Of a DNA stretch of 64,000 nucleotides, positions 5,871 through 14,947 are shown one piece after another. The translations under genes were made by a program, and so were the position numbers. The stretch comes from Actinomadura latina NBRC 106108 (GTDB lineage: Bacteria > Actinomycetota > Actinomycetes > Streptosporangiales > Streptosporangiaceae): contig NZ_BCQS01000008.1 in NCBI RefSeq assembly GCF_001552195.1, positions 1 to 64,000 of the forward strand. The letters are read 5' to 3'. The notes under the pieces are model-generated. The model ran no database searches. It saw nothing but the letters and a program-made list of their open reading frames with translations, and was not told the origin of the DNA. How positions within the stretch are numbered: the stretch's first letter is position 1; each line of letters starts with the position of its first letter.

Positions 5871-7286
5871 GTGGTCGCAAAGCTCCCAGACCAAAGCGCC
5901 GAGGACTACCAGCGAGGGCTCGGCACGCGGCAGATCCAGATGCTGGCGATCGGCGGGACGATCGGGACCGGGTTGTTCCTCGGGGCCGGGGAGAACATCG
6001 CCAAGGCGGGGCCGAGCCTGATCCTGACGTACGCCGTGGCGGGGGTGGCGCTGTTCTTCGTCATGCGGGCGCTCGGCGAGTTGCTGACGTACCGGCGGAC
6101 GGAGGGCGGGTTCGCCGGGTATGCCCGGGAGTTCCTCGGTCCGTTCTGGGGATACGCCACGACCTGGACGTACTGGATCATCTGGGTGACGACCGGCATG
6201 GCGGAGCTGACCGCGGCCGGCACGTACATCCAGAAGTGGTGGCCGGGGGTCGAGCAGTGGCAGACGGCGCTGGTGGCGCTGGTCGTGCTGTTCGTGGTGA
6301 ACCTGATCTCGGTGAGGCTCTTCGGGGAGCTGGAGTTCTGGTTCGCGATGATCAAGATCGCGGCGATCGTGATGATGATCCTGGTGGGTGTCGGGGTGCT
6401 GGTCTTCGGCTTCAGCGATGCGGGGGACACGGCGAGCGTCGGGAATCTGTGGGATCACGGTGGTGTGTTCCCCGAGGGATACTCCGCCACGATCATGACC
6501 CTGCAGATGGTGATGTTCGCGTACCTGGGCGTCGAGCTGGTGGGTGTCACGGCCAGCGAGGCCAAGGATCCGGAGAAGAACATTCCGCGGGCGATCAACG
6601 CGCTGCCGCTGCGGTTCGCGCTGTTCTACCTCGGGTCGCTGCTGGTCATCCTGGCCGTGGTGCCCTGGACGGCCTTCAAGGGCGGCGCGAGTCCGTTCGT
6701 GGTGGCGTTCGACCAGATCGGCATTCCGGGCGGGGGCGACATCGTCAACTTCGTGGTGCTGACCGCGGCCCTGTCGTCCTGCAATGCGGGCGGGCTGTAC
6801 TCGACGTCCAGGATGCTCAGGACGGCCGGAGTCAACGGCGACGGGCCGAAGGTGCTCTCGCGGTTGAACGGGCGCGGCGTTCCGGTGTTGACGGTCGTCA
6901 TCTCGGCGCTCGTCATGGGCATCGGGGTCGTCGTCAACGCGGTCGTCCCGGAGAAGGCGTTCGGGTACATCACCTCGGTGTCGACCGGTGGAGCGCTGCT
7001 GGTGTGGACGGTCATCCTGGCGGCCCACATGGTCTATAGGCGGCGGACTGCGGCAGGAGCGCTGCCAAGGTCGCCCTACCGGATGCCGTGGGCGCCTTAC
7101 AGCAGCTGGCTCGTGCTGGCGTTCTTCGTGTTCGTCACGGTGACGATCGCGTGGGGGGCCGATACGCGGATCGCGTTGTACGTGATGGCCGCGTGGGTGG
7201 CGCTCATCGTGGTCGGCTGGCCGCTCGTCCGGCGGAGTTCGCAGGCCGCGGAGACGAAGGTGGCCGTGGAGAGCGCCAGCGCCTGA
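5871..7286 (+). CDS. APC-family amino-acid permease
   Basis: A 471-residue integral membrane protein with about twelve hydrophobic helices, of the AAT branch of the amino acid-polyamine-organocation superfamily (CycA/GabP/AnsP type). The helix-1 motif GGTIGTGLFLG is at residues 28-38. The family stretch ASEAKDPEKNIPRAI between helices 6 and 7 is present, as is SRMLRTAGVNGDGPK after helix 8. It should import an amino acid with protons; the substrate cannot be read from sequence. Start GTG 5871 follows a strong GGAGGGAGG about 7 bp upstream. It stands alone downstream of the tRNA genes. Confidence 0.9.
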   Translation: MVAKLPDQSAEDYQRGLGTRQIQMLAIGGTIGTGLFLGAGENIAKAGPSLILTYAVAGVALFFVMRALGELLTYRRTEGGFAGYAREFLGPFWGYATTWTYWIIWVTTGMAELTAAGTYIQKWWPGVEQWQTALVALVVLFVVNLISVRLFGELEFWFAMIKIAAIVMMILVGVGVLVFGFSDAGDTASVGNLWDHGGVFPEGYSATIMTLQMVMFAYLGVELVGVTASEAKDPEKNIPRAINALPLRFALFYLGSLLVILAVVPWTAFKGGASPFVVAFDQIGIPGGGDIVNFVVLTAALSSCNAGGLYSTSRMLRTAGVNGDGPKVLSRLNGRGVPVLTVVISALVMGIGVVVNAVVPEKAFGYITSVSTGGALLVWTVILAAHMVYRRRTAAGALPRSPYRMPWAPYSSWLVLAFFVFVTVTIAWGADTRIALYVMAAWVALIVVGWPLVRRSSQAAETKVAVESASA

Positions 7287-7336
7287 CCCTCCATGGGATG
7301 ATCCCGTGAGGCGGTTCCATCCCCCCGGAGGCGCGC

Positions 7337-8983
7337 GTGACCAGCAGGCTAGAGATTCGTGTGCGCTGGGTCCTGCTGGTCGTCGTGGGCGTGGCGAACG
7401 TCATCGGCTCGCTGGTGGTGCTGCTGTTCGCGACGTTCGTCGTGCCCGATCCACCGCTGGACGACCGCGACTACGTCCACATGGTGAACGCGGTGGCGTT
7501 CTTCAGCTATCCGGTGGTGGCCGCTCCGGGGGCGCTGGTCATGGGGTTGTGGCTGTGGCGGCCCGTCGTCACGTTCGTCCGGGACGGGGGAGAGCCCGGC
7601 CGGGAGCAGCGGCGGGCCGTCCTGCTGGGGCCGCTGCGGCTGACGATGCTGATCGGCGCGTTGTGGACGGTCGGCGCGCTGGGGTGGGCGACGCTCGACC
7701 TGGTGCTGTTCACCGGGCGGCTGGCCGTGAAGACCGGGTTGACGTGCCTGCTCGGCGCGGCGACGACCTGCACGATCGTGTACCTGCTGTCGGAGCGGCT
7801 GCTGCGGCCGGCGGCGGCGCTGGTGCTGGGGAAGGAGCGCCCGAAGAGGTTCCGGTTGCCCGGTGTGACGACGCGGGTGATGCTCGCGTGGGCGCTCGGG
7901 ACGGCCATCCCGGTGTTCGGGCTGATCTGCGTCGCGGTCGCCGCGCTGGCCGCGCCGGACATCAACGTCGAGCAGCTCGCGATCACGATCCTCGGGCTCG
8001 GCGGCGTGGCGCTCCTGGCCGGGGTGTATGTCACCTACATGGCGACACGGGCGATCGCGGATCCGATCAAGGCCGTCCGGAAGGGGATGGCGCAGGTCGA
8101 GCGGGGCGATCTGGGCGCCGAGGTCGCGGTGTACGACGCGAGCGAGGTCGGGCAGTTGCAGGCCGGGTTCAACCACATGGTCGCCGGCCTGCGCGAGAAC
8201 GAGCGGCTGCGCGACCTGTTCGGCCGGCATGTCGGCGAGGAGGTCGCCGACCTGGCGCTGGAGCGCGGCGACATCACGCTCGGCGGCGAGACGCGCGAGG
8301 TGGCCGTGCTGTTCGTCGACCTGACCGGTTCGACGAGGCTCGCCGACACCCGGAGCCCGGACGAGGTCGTCGGCCTGCTCAACCGGTTCTTCGGCGTCGT
8401 GGTGACGGTGGTGGCGAAGCACGGCGGCTGGATCAACAAGTTCGAGGGGGACGCGGCGCTGGCGATCTTCGGGGCGCCGACGCAGCTGGAGGACTCGGCG
8501 GGCGGGGCGCTCGGCGCGGCCCGCGAGCTGGCGGTGCGGCTGCGCGCCGAGGTGCCGATGCTGGCCGCGGGGATCGGGGTGTCCGCAGGCGCGGTCGTCG
8601 CCGGCTACATCGGCGCGGAGGAGCGGTTCGAGTACACGGTGATCGGCGATCCGGTGAACGAGGCGGCGCGGCTCAGCGACCTGGCGAAGGACGACGCCGG
8701 GCGGGTGCTGGCGTCCGCGACCGTCCTGGACCTGGCGCATCTGGCCGAGTCGGACGAGTGGGACATCGGCCGGTCGGTGATGCTGCGCGGCCGGAGCCGC
8801 CCGACGCGGCTCGGCGCCCCGCGGCGTCCGCCGGAGGCTGCGAGCGGAGGCGAGGTCGAGCGGGTCCGGCTCCGGTTCCCGCGGCCGCTGCGGCGGAGCC
8901 GGCGGCTGCTGGTCGGCGCGCTGATCCTGTCGAAGGCGGCCAAGAGCGCGCGTATGCCGGATAAGTCCGACGAGCCCGAGTAG
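7337..8983 (+). CDS. Membrane adenylate cyclase (6 TM-HAMP-class III cyclase)
   Basis: A 548-residue protein that makes cAMP from ATP, built like the mycobacterial Rv1318c-Rv1320c/Rv3645 group. About six membrane helices occupy residues 10-235, a HAMP segment 236-290, and the cyclase domain 320-480. All six functional residues are present: metal-binding D328 (LFVDLTGST) and D372 (FEGDAALAIFG), adenine-specifying K368 and D438, and transition-state N441 and R445 (DPVNEAARL). It is therefore probably active. The C-terminus is a basic tail. It starts 50 bp after the permease; a second cyclase-related gene lies at 12.6-14.0 kb. Confidence 0.9.
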   Translation: MTSRLEIRVRWVLLVVVGVANVIGSLVVLLFATFVVPDPPLDDRDYVHMVNAVAFFSYPVVAAPGALVMGLWLWRPVVTFVRDGGEPGREQRRAVLLGPLRLTMLIGALWTVGALGWATLDLVLFTGRLAVKTGLTCLLGAATTCTIVYLLSERLLRPAAALVLGKERPKRFRLPGVTTRVMLAWALGTAIPVFGLICVAVAALAAPDINVEQLAITILGLGGVALLAGVYVTYMATRAIADPIKAVRKGMAQVERGDLGAEVAVYDASEVGQLQAGFNHMVAGLRENERLRDLFGRHVGEEVADLALERGDITLGGETREVAVLFVDLTGSTRLADTRSPDEVVGLLNRFFGVVVTVVAKHGGWINKFEGDAALAIFGAPTQLEDSAGGALGAARELAVRLRAEVPMLAAGIGVSAGAVVAGYIGAEERFEYTVIGDPVNEAARLSDLAKDDAGRVLASATVLDLAHLAESDEWDIGRSVMLRGRSRPTRLGAPRRPPEAASGGEVERVRLRFPRPLRRSRRLLVGALILSKAAKSARMPDKSDEPE

Positions 8984-9147
8984 CGCCGCCGCCGTTCTGC
9001 CGGCAGGCGCCGTGTCCTCCCCGTCCCGGACGGGCCGGATGCGTATCGTCGCCGGCAGTACACGGTCTGCTACCGGCCCGTAAACCCCGGTGTCACCGGA
9101 CGGCCCGAGGGTTGGGGCGGACAGCCCCGGCTCCCGAGAGGTGACAG

Positions 9148-10107
9148 ATGCACCGACGGAATCGTCTCGCGCTCCTCGCCGTCACGGCCACCACGGCGCT
9201 CGCCGTCCCCGCGACGGCGGCCGCGGCCGGCCCCGGCCCGGACCCGGCCCTGGTGCCGCGCCCCGGCGTCCTACACCCCGGCGCGCCCGCTCCGCGGCCC
9301 CGCGCCGAGACCGCGCCGTACGCCCGGATCGTGGACGTCGCGCACCGCGGCGCGTCCGCGTACGCGCCGGAGAACACGCTCGCCGCGTTCAGGCTGGCCA
9401 AGGCCAAGCACGCCGACATGTTCGAGCTGGACGTCCAGGAGACCAAGGACCACAAGCTCGTGATCATGCACGACACCACGCTGGCCAGGACGACGAACGC
9501 CGAGGACCTCTACCCGGACCGCAAGCCCTGGAAGGTCGCGGACTTCACGCTCGCCGAGATCCGGAAGCTGGACGCGGGGTCGTGGTTCGCGGCGAAGTAC
9601 GAGGGCGAGCGCGTCCCGACGCTGCCCCAGGTGCTGACAGCGATGCGCGGCCGGGGCCTCGGCCTGCTGCTGGAGATCAAGAGCCCGGCCCTCTACCCGG
9701 GCATCGAGAAGCGCATCGCCGCGGCGCTGAAGCGCTCGCCGTCCTGGCTCCGCTACGACCCGAGCGAGCGGCGCCTCGCCGTCCAGTCGTTCGACTGGGA
9801 CTCCGTGCGCCGGTTCCACGCCATCCTGCCCACGGTGCCGACCGGCCTGCTCGGCACCCCGAAAGTCGAGGACCTGCCGGAGCTCGCCGAGTACGCCGAC
9901 CAGATCAACCCGACGTTCGGCGACTTGACCGAGTCCTACGTGAACAAGGTGCACGCGTCGCGGATGGACGTGCTCACCTGGACGCTCAACGACCGCGGTG
10001 ACATGGAGAAGGCCGTCAGCCTGGGCGTGGACGGGATCATCACCAACAAGCCGGATGTTCTGCGCTACGTGCTGGGGGCGTCCCGAGCGGCCGAGGCCGC
10101 CGCCTGA
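9148..10107 (+). CDS. Secreted glycerophosphodiester phosphodiesterase
   Basis: A 319-residue enzyme that hydrolyses deacylated phospholipids to glycerol-3-phosphate and an alcohol. Residues 1-28 are a typical Sec signal peptide (basic start, Ala/Thr/Val core, AxA site). The GDPD barrel begins with VAHRGASAYAPENTL (about residues 65-80), the general base His plus the E-N-T motif, followed by FELDVQ and IMHDTTLARTTN with the second catalytic His. RBS AGAGGTG precedes ATG 9148. The stop is directly followed by the stop of the convergent LysR gene with no gap. Confidence 0.92.
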   Translation: MHRRNRLALLAVTATTALAVPATAAAAGPGPDPALVPRPGVLHPGAPAPRPRAETAPYARIVDVAHRGASAYAPENTLAAFRLAKAKHADMFELDVQETKDHKLVIMHDTTLARTTNAEDLYPDRKPWKVADFTLAEIRKLDAGSWFAAKYEGERVPTLPQVLTAMRGRGLGLLLEIKSPALYPGIEKRIAAALKRSPSWLRYDPSERRLAVQSFDWDSVRRFHAILPTVPTGLLGTPKVEDLPELAEYADQINPTFGDLTESYVNKVHASRMDVLTWTLNDRGDMEKAVSLGVDGIITNKPDVLRYVLGASRAAEAAA

Positions 10108-10989
10108 TCAGGGCAGCAGCCGGCGGGCGTGGGCGGTCAGCGCCCGCGCCGCCGGGCTGCGCGGCCCCTCGGCCCGCCAGGCGAGCGCGATGCGGCCGCT
10201 CAGCCGGGGCCGGACGATCGGCATCGCGTGCAGCGCGTCCGGCAGGCCGCGCGCGGCGGACTCGGGCAGCACGGCGACGCCGAGGCCGTGCGCGGCGATC
10301 TGCGCCAGTACGGGCGGCTCGCCGGCCTCGAACGCGATGCGCGGGCGCAGGCCGGCGTCCGCGAACGCCGCGTCCAGGACGGCGCGCAGCCCGGTCCCCT
10401 TCGGCAGGCTGATCAGCGCCTCGCCGCCGAGCGCCCGCAGCGTGATCGTCGATCGCCGGGCCAGCGGGTGGTCGCGGCCGACGGCGGCGTAGAGGTCCTG
10501 CTCGATGACGACCCTGGTCGCGACGCCGTCGGGCGGTTCGGCGCCGAGGCTGAGGAACGCGAGATCGACGTGTCCGGTGCGGAGCCCGTCGGTCAGGGTG
10601 TCGGTGTCCTCCTGAATAACCGTGATCTCCACATCCGGATGTGCGCGAGCGAATTCGGCGATCATGCCGGGTAGGTCGAGCGACCTGATCCAGTCGACGG
10701 TGCCGACCGTGACGTGCCCGCGCAGCAGCCCGGTCAGCTCGTCCACCGACAGCCGCGCGCCCGCGACGGCCGCGAGCGCCGCCCGCGCGTAGGGCAGGAC
10801 GGCGGCGCCGACCTCGGTCAGCCGGACCGTCCGCCCGGACCGGTCGAGCAGCGGCTGGCCCAGTTCCCGTTCCAGCTGCCGGATCTGCGCGCTGACGCCG
10901 GGCTGGGCGACGTGCAGCCGCGCGGCGGCCTTGGTGAAGCTCGCCTCTTCGGTCACCGCGACGAAGTACTCAAGCTGGCGAAGCTCCAT
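10108..10989 (-). CDS. LysR-family transcriptional regulator
   Basis: A 293-residue regulator. The N-terminal winged HTH (MELRQLEYFVAVTEEASFTKAAARLHVAQPGVSAQI) occupies residues 1-60. The ligand-binding domain follows, with the usual start VTVGTVDWIRSLDLPGMI near residue 92. I start at ATG 10989 because the conserved MELRQLEYF opens there; further upstream the frame is not LysR-like. No obvious target is next to it: its upstream neighbour is a histidine kinase in divergent orientation with about 105 bp between, and it converges on the glycerophosphodiesterase gene. Confidence 0.9.
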   Translation of the reverse strand: MELRQLEYFVAVTEEASFTKAAARLHVAQPGVSAQIRQLERELGQPLLDRSGRTVRLTEVGAAVLPYARAALAAVAGARLSVDELTGLLRGHVTVGTVDWIRSLDLPGMIAEFARAHPDVEITVIQEDTDTLTDGLRTGHVDLAFLSLGAEPPDGVATRVVIEQDLYAAVGRDHPLARRSTITLRALGGEALISLPKGTGLRAVLDAAFADAGLRPRIAFEAGEPPVLAQIAAHGLGVAVLPESAARGLPDALHAMPIVRPRLSGRIALAWRAEGPRSPAARALTAHARRLLP

Positions 10990-11094
10990 AAGCGGACATG
11001 CTAGCCGCGCGCCTGCCCAGCGCCATGGCTTCTGCCCGAACGAACCCGGCCCGGTCGGCGGCGAGCCCGTCGGCAACCTTTTCTTTGGCCCTTC

Positions 11095-12531
11095 TTGGGG
11101 GCGTTACTGCAGTTCAGAGGACTGATTCCGGCCTGGGCGGTGAATACCTCACCTGCGGGAGGTCGGGTGTTCGGACGGCGTACATGGTCCATACGGGTAC
11201 GGATGACCGTGATTGCCGGAGTGGTCACCGCGGTGATCTGCGTCATCGTGGCCACGCTGGTCCTCGTGGAGGTGCGCGGCTCGGAGACCGACCACAAGCG
11301 CAGCCAGGCGACGGCCGCGGCGCTGCGGGTCAGTTACGAGATGCGCCGCGGCCCGGTGCGCGGCGACCTCGACGCCCCGGACGACGTGGTCGTCCAGGTC
11401 ATGGACCAGAACCGGACGGTGATCGCGGGCACGCCGGGCCCGTCGCTGGACGGTCCGCCGATCGCCGGTTTCCTCCCGTCGCAGACCCAGGTGTACTCCA
11501 CCCGGGACGTCTGCTCGGCGGCGGACCTGCACGGCTGCGCGTGGGTGATCGGGTTCCGCGTCTACCAGCCCGGCGGGGACTGGCTCGTCTACGCCGCCGC
11601 CCCGACCGTCCCCTGGTTCGTCAGTCCCGGCCTCTTCATGGTCCTGGTCAGCCTCTCGCTGCTGGTGACCCTGCTGGCCTGCCTGCGCACCTGGGGGACC
11701 GTCGACCAGACCCTCGCCCCCGTGGATGCGATCCGCGCCGAACTCGCGGAGATCACCGCGCAGCAGTCGGGCCGCCGCGTCACGGTGCCGGACAACCAGG
11801 ACGAGATCAGGCGGCTCGCGGAGGCCGCGAACGCGACGCTCGACCGCCTCGACAGCGCCCTGGAGCGGCAGCGCAGCTTCACCTCCGACGCGTCCCACGA
11901 CCTGCGCAGCCCGATCGCCGCGGCCCGCATGCAGATCGAGGAGGCCCTCCTCTTCCCCGACGACGTCGACTGGCCGCGGACGGCCCGGGGCGTCCTGCAG
12001 AGCCTGGAGCGGCTCCAGGCGATCGTGACCGACCTGCTGCAGCTGGCCCGCCTGGACGCCGCCGCTTGGAAGGACGTCGAGACGGTCGACCTCGGCGCCA
12101 TGGTCACCATCGAGGTGGCGAGGTCGGACCGGACGAAGCGGATCGTCCCGCACCTCCAGGAGGGCGTCACGGTGCGTGGCGACCGGCTCCGGCTCGTCCG
12201 CCTCTTCACGAACCTGCTGGACAACGCCGAGCGGCACGCCGAGTCGCGGGTCGACGTCACGGTCCGCCGCGTCGACGGCCAGGCCGTCCTGGAGGTGCTG
12301 GACGACGGCGCCGGCATCGCCGAGGAGCAGCGCGACGTCGTCTTCCAGCGGTTCGCCCGGCTGGAGGCCAGCAAGGCGCGCGACCCGGGCGGCACCGGTC
12401 TCGGCCTGCCCATCGCCCGGGAGATCGCGCGGCTGCACGGCGGAGCCCTCACGATCGAGGACAGCAAGCGCGGCGCCCGATTCGTCCTGCGCCTCCCGCG
12501 GAACGCCCCGGAACACCCCGGCCAACCCTGA
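11095..12531 (+). CDS. Sensor histidine kinase (no adjacent response regulator)
   Basis: A membrane histidine kinase of up to 478 residues. The helix at 36-60 and the helix at 178-200 bracket an extracytoplasmic sensor with a Cys pair (DVCSAADLHGC). HAMP follows at about 200-250, HisKA with phospho-acceptor H268 (SDASHDLRSPIAAAR), and the HATPase with N-box RLFTNLLDNAERHA, G1 DDGAGI and G2 GGTGLGL. The frame opens at GTG 11095; GTG 11140 is an equally reasonable start. There is no response regulator on either side, so it is an orphan kinase with its partner elsewhere. Confidence 0.88.
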   Translation: MGALLQFRGLIPAWAVNTSPAGGRVFGRRTWSIRVRMTVIAGVVTAVICVIVATLVLVEVRGSETDHKRSQATAAALRVSYEMRRGPVRGDLDAPDDVVVQVMDQNRTVIAGTPGPSLDGPPIAGFLPSQTQVYSTRDVCSAADLHGCAWVIGFRVYQPGGDWLVYAAAPTVPWFVSPGLFMVLVSLSLLVTLLACLRTWGTVDQTLAPVDAIRAELAEITAQQSGRRVTVPDNQDEIRRLAEAANATLDRLDSALERQRSFTSDASHDLRSPIAAARMQIEEALLFPDDVDWPRTARGVLQSLERLQAIVTDLLQLARLDAAAWKDVETVDLGAMVTIEVARSDRTKRIVPHLQEGVTVRGDRLRLVRLFTNLLDNAERHAESRVDVTVRRVDGQAVLEVLDDGAGIAEEQRDVVFQRFARLEASKARDPGGTGLGLPIAREIARLHGGALTIEDSKRGARFVLRLPRNAPEHPGQP

Positions 12532-12625
12532 CGCCGGATGTGGAGAACCCCGCGGCCTCGGGTGCGCGCGGGGTCGGCGGGGTCTCGGGCCCGCGCGGGG
12601 ACGGGCCGGACGTGGGTCGCGCTGG

Positions 12626-14041
12626 TCAGAGGGCGGATCGCGCGGGCAGGCCGCGCAGGTGGATCCAGCCTTCGATGTCCGTCTCCTTCACCCTGCAGCC
12701 GATGGGCTCGTACTCGTCGGCGTTCACGTAGCCGGGGCTGTGGGCGATGACGGAGTCGTAGACGAACCGCGACGCGATGAAACCGAGGTCGGCGCCCGTC
12801 GCGGCGAGCCTCTCCTTCAGCGGGGCGGCGTCGAGCAGCCGCGCCGCGGTGATGATCGTCCAGCCGGACACGCCGGGCGGGTCGGGCATCACGGGCCCGA
12901 CGTCCAGCGCGACCCGGAGCTGGACGCGGACCGCCTCGCTCGACCGGTGGTTGTGGCGCCGCAGCCGCATCCCGAGCACGGCGATCATCGGGTCGATGAC
13001 GGCGGCGGTCGGTATCCCGGGCGGGACGACGATCAGCGCGCCGTCGCCGCGGTCCTCGCTGTAGCAGGCGTCCCACGGCACCCCCGACTCACCGAAGGAC
13101 TCCCGCAGGGCGGCGTACATCGCGCGCCGCACCTCGATCCGGTCGGTCTCGTCGCGGACGCGCGAGCTGAAACCGGCGATGTCGGTGAACACGATGGTGC
13201 AGTTCTGCCCCGCCCACGACGGTCCGGCGGGGGCGGACGAGTCGATGGCCATGGGCTGCGTCGGCTGCGTGTAGGACGGGACGCGGGCCGCCGCCGGGTA
13301 CGGGGCCTGGGACGTGTGCGGGTCGCGGGGCGAGAGCGGAGGCACCGGTACGTACGCCGTCGCGTAGACCTGGTGCGAGCCGTACTGGACGGCGGACCCG
13401 TACGAGTACGCATGCGCGGCCCTGTACGCCCGCGCCTCGGAGTTCTGGTGATCGTGCGTGGACCCCGGCTGCTCGGTGAGCCGGTCGTACATCTCGCGTT
13501 CCATGACGGCGACCACGCGCGGGTGGTTGCTCAGGTACGTGACGAACTGCTGCGTGGTCAGCCGCAGCGCGTGCAGCGGTTCCATCGCGACGATGGTCGC
13601 GGAGCGCCGGCGCAGCATCAGCGCGGCGCGCTCGCCGATGATGTCCCCCGGGCCGCGGAAGGCGATGATCCGCTCGTGTCCGTCCCGCTCCACGCAGACC
13701 CGCACCGTGCCGAACTTGATCACGATGGTGTGGTCGGCGGCCTGGCCCTCCTCCCACAGCACGGCGCCGGCCGGGTACATGACTTCCTGCGCGGTCGCGA
13801 GGAACTCGGCGCGTTCGATGGTGGTGAGGGAGAGCCAGAACCCGGGCCGCTTGGACGGTACGTCGGGCCGGACGGGCGCCGGGGCGACCTCGTGCGCGTT
13901 CTCAAGGTCGGTGTTCTCGGTCTCGAGGCCGGTGTTCTCGGCCGAGAATTCGTCGTGCGGCTTCCGGGGGCGGACGATCCGCGTCTCCGGGTGGACGATC
14001 TGGTCCGGGTCGTGCCGGTGGGCGCGTTCGTCCATCAGCAC
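12626..14041 (-). CDS. cNMP-binding domain fused to a degenerate nucleotide-cyclase domain
   Basis: A 471-residue two-domain protein. Residues 70-190 form a CRP-type cyclic-nucleotide-binding domain, with the phosphate-binding cassette GERAAL...RRSATI at 136-150. A Tyr/Pro-rich linker covers 200-275. Residues 278-465 form a class III cyclase homology domain: metal Asp residues are seen in IVFTDIAGFSS and RGDGALIVVP. The substrate-specifying Lys and the transition-state Asn of active cyclases are not in place (WTIITAARLLD instead of VNxAAR). It may therefore sense or bind nucleotides rather than make cAMP. Start: GTG 14041, or ATG 14035 behind GAGGCGGGC. Five 15-bp repeats lie upstream. Confidence 0.8.
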   Translation of the reverse strand: MLMDERAHRHDPDQIVHPETRIVRPRKPHDEFSAENTGLETENTDLENAHEVAPAPVRPDVPSKRPGFWLSLTTIERAEFLATAQEVMYPAGAVLWEEGQAADHTIVIKFGTVRVCVERDGHERIIAFRGPGDIIGERAALMLRRRSATIVAMEPLHALRLTTQQFVTYLSNHPRVVAVMEREMYDRLTEQPGSTHDHQNSEARAYRAAHAYSYGSAVQYGSHQVYATAYVPVPPLSPRDPHTSQAPYPAAARVPSYTQPTQPMAIDSSAPAGPSWAGQNCTIVFTDIAGFSSRVRDETDRIEVRRAMYAALRESFGESGVPWDACYSEDRGDGALIVVPPGIPTAAVIDPMIAVLGMRLRRHNHRSSEAVRVQLRVALDVGPVMPDPPGVSGWTIITAARLLDAAPLKERLAATGADLGFIASRFVYDSVIAHSPGYVNADEYEPIGCRVKETDIEGWIHLRGLPARSAL

Positions 14042-14074
14042 GCCCGCCTCTCGATCGACGACCGGACGGATCTC

Positions 14075-14149
14075 GCGGGCGTCGAATGCGCGGGCGTCGG
14101 ATGTGCGGGGGTCGAGTGTGCGGGGATCGAATATGCGGGGGGCGAATTC
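14075..14149. repeat. Five tandem 15-bp repeats
   Basis: Five imperfect units of GCGGGCGTCGAATGT type run from 14075 to 14149, each starting GCGGG. They begin 34 bp upstream of the cNMP/cyclase gene start, in its probable 5' region. The period is a multiple of three, but no convincing gene covers it. They could be a variable leader or a protein-binding array. Confidence 0.7.
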
Positions 14150-14947
14150 GTGGGGTGGACGCCAAAGGTCGGGAGATGAAGCTGCTGTCTTGACATGTCA
14201 GGGACCCCATGCCTCGAATCGCGACTTCGGTTCCGTGCGCGGTGCCCGGGATCGTCCGGTGCCGATCGCGGTGCCGAAGTCGCTTCACCTATAGCCCGTA
14301 CCGCGTGATCGCGGTTAGACTGGGTGAGTCCGCAGAAAACGTTTTGGCAGGTCAGCCCGGATCTTTCTGCGTTTCCGCAGGGTGTCTGCGGCAGACCCGC
14401 CAGCGCGCTTTCGCGCGGCTCCGGGAGTCGCTCTCCGCTTTTCGTCGATCGTCTTGGCTGCCAACCGGTGATCGGCCGAAAGCGGCGGGCGACTCTGTTC
14501 GTTGCGGCCGGTAATGGCTCGTCGTTCTGCTGGCCTCCCCGTTCGGTGCGTGTCCCCTTCGTCCTCCGTGTGCCGGCGGCGCCCCGTGCCCCGTGGCGGC
14601 GTCCCGTGGCCCGGTCCGCCGGTGGCGAGTGCCCGCCGGGGGACACGCCTTCCCCGCCGGACCTCACCCTGCGTCAAGATCGTCATCTGCCGGATGTGGC
14701 ATCGCGTCCTGTTGCAGGTGACTATGTTGTAATGTGCTAGGTAGCAGATTAGCAGACGACGGCGCGGCATGCAGCAGTTTGAGAGCTTCCGAGGCGAGTT
14801 TGGGGCTATATGGCCGGGTCTGGAGCCTGGAGCGAAGATCGCATGACCAAGAAATGTAGCGCTGTGGTGGCAAGCGGGATGTCGGGTCCCGATTTGCCAT
14901 GTAGCATCCAGGCTGGTGGCACTAACTACTTAGAGTGAGCGAATACG
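14150..14947. other. Long intergenic region between divergent genes
   Basis: About 800 bp between the cNMP/cyclase gene and the HTH-DUF5753 regulator. AT-richer patches near 14715-14760 and 14800-14945 probably hold the promoter of the regulator. Several open frames exist on both strands, but their translations are Arg/Pro/Ser-rich and lack domain features, so I call none of them. Confidence 0.4.

Noticed and set aside
14324..14740. Open frames on both strands in the gap before the HTH-DUF5753 gene
   Set aside because: Arg/Pro/Ser-rich translations, no domain, no RBS, and overlapping frames on both strands.
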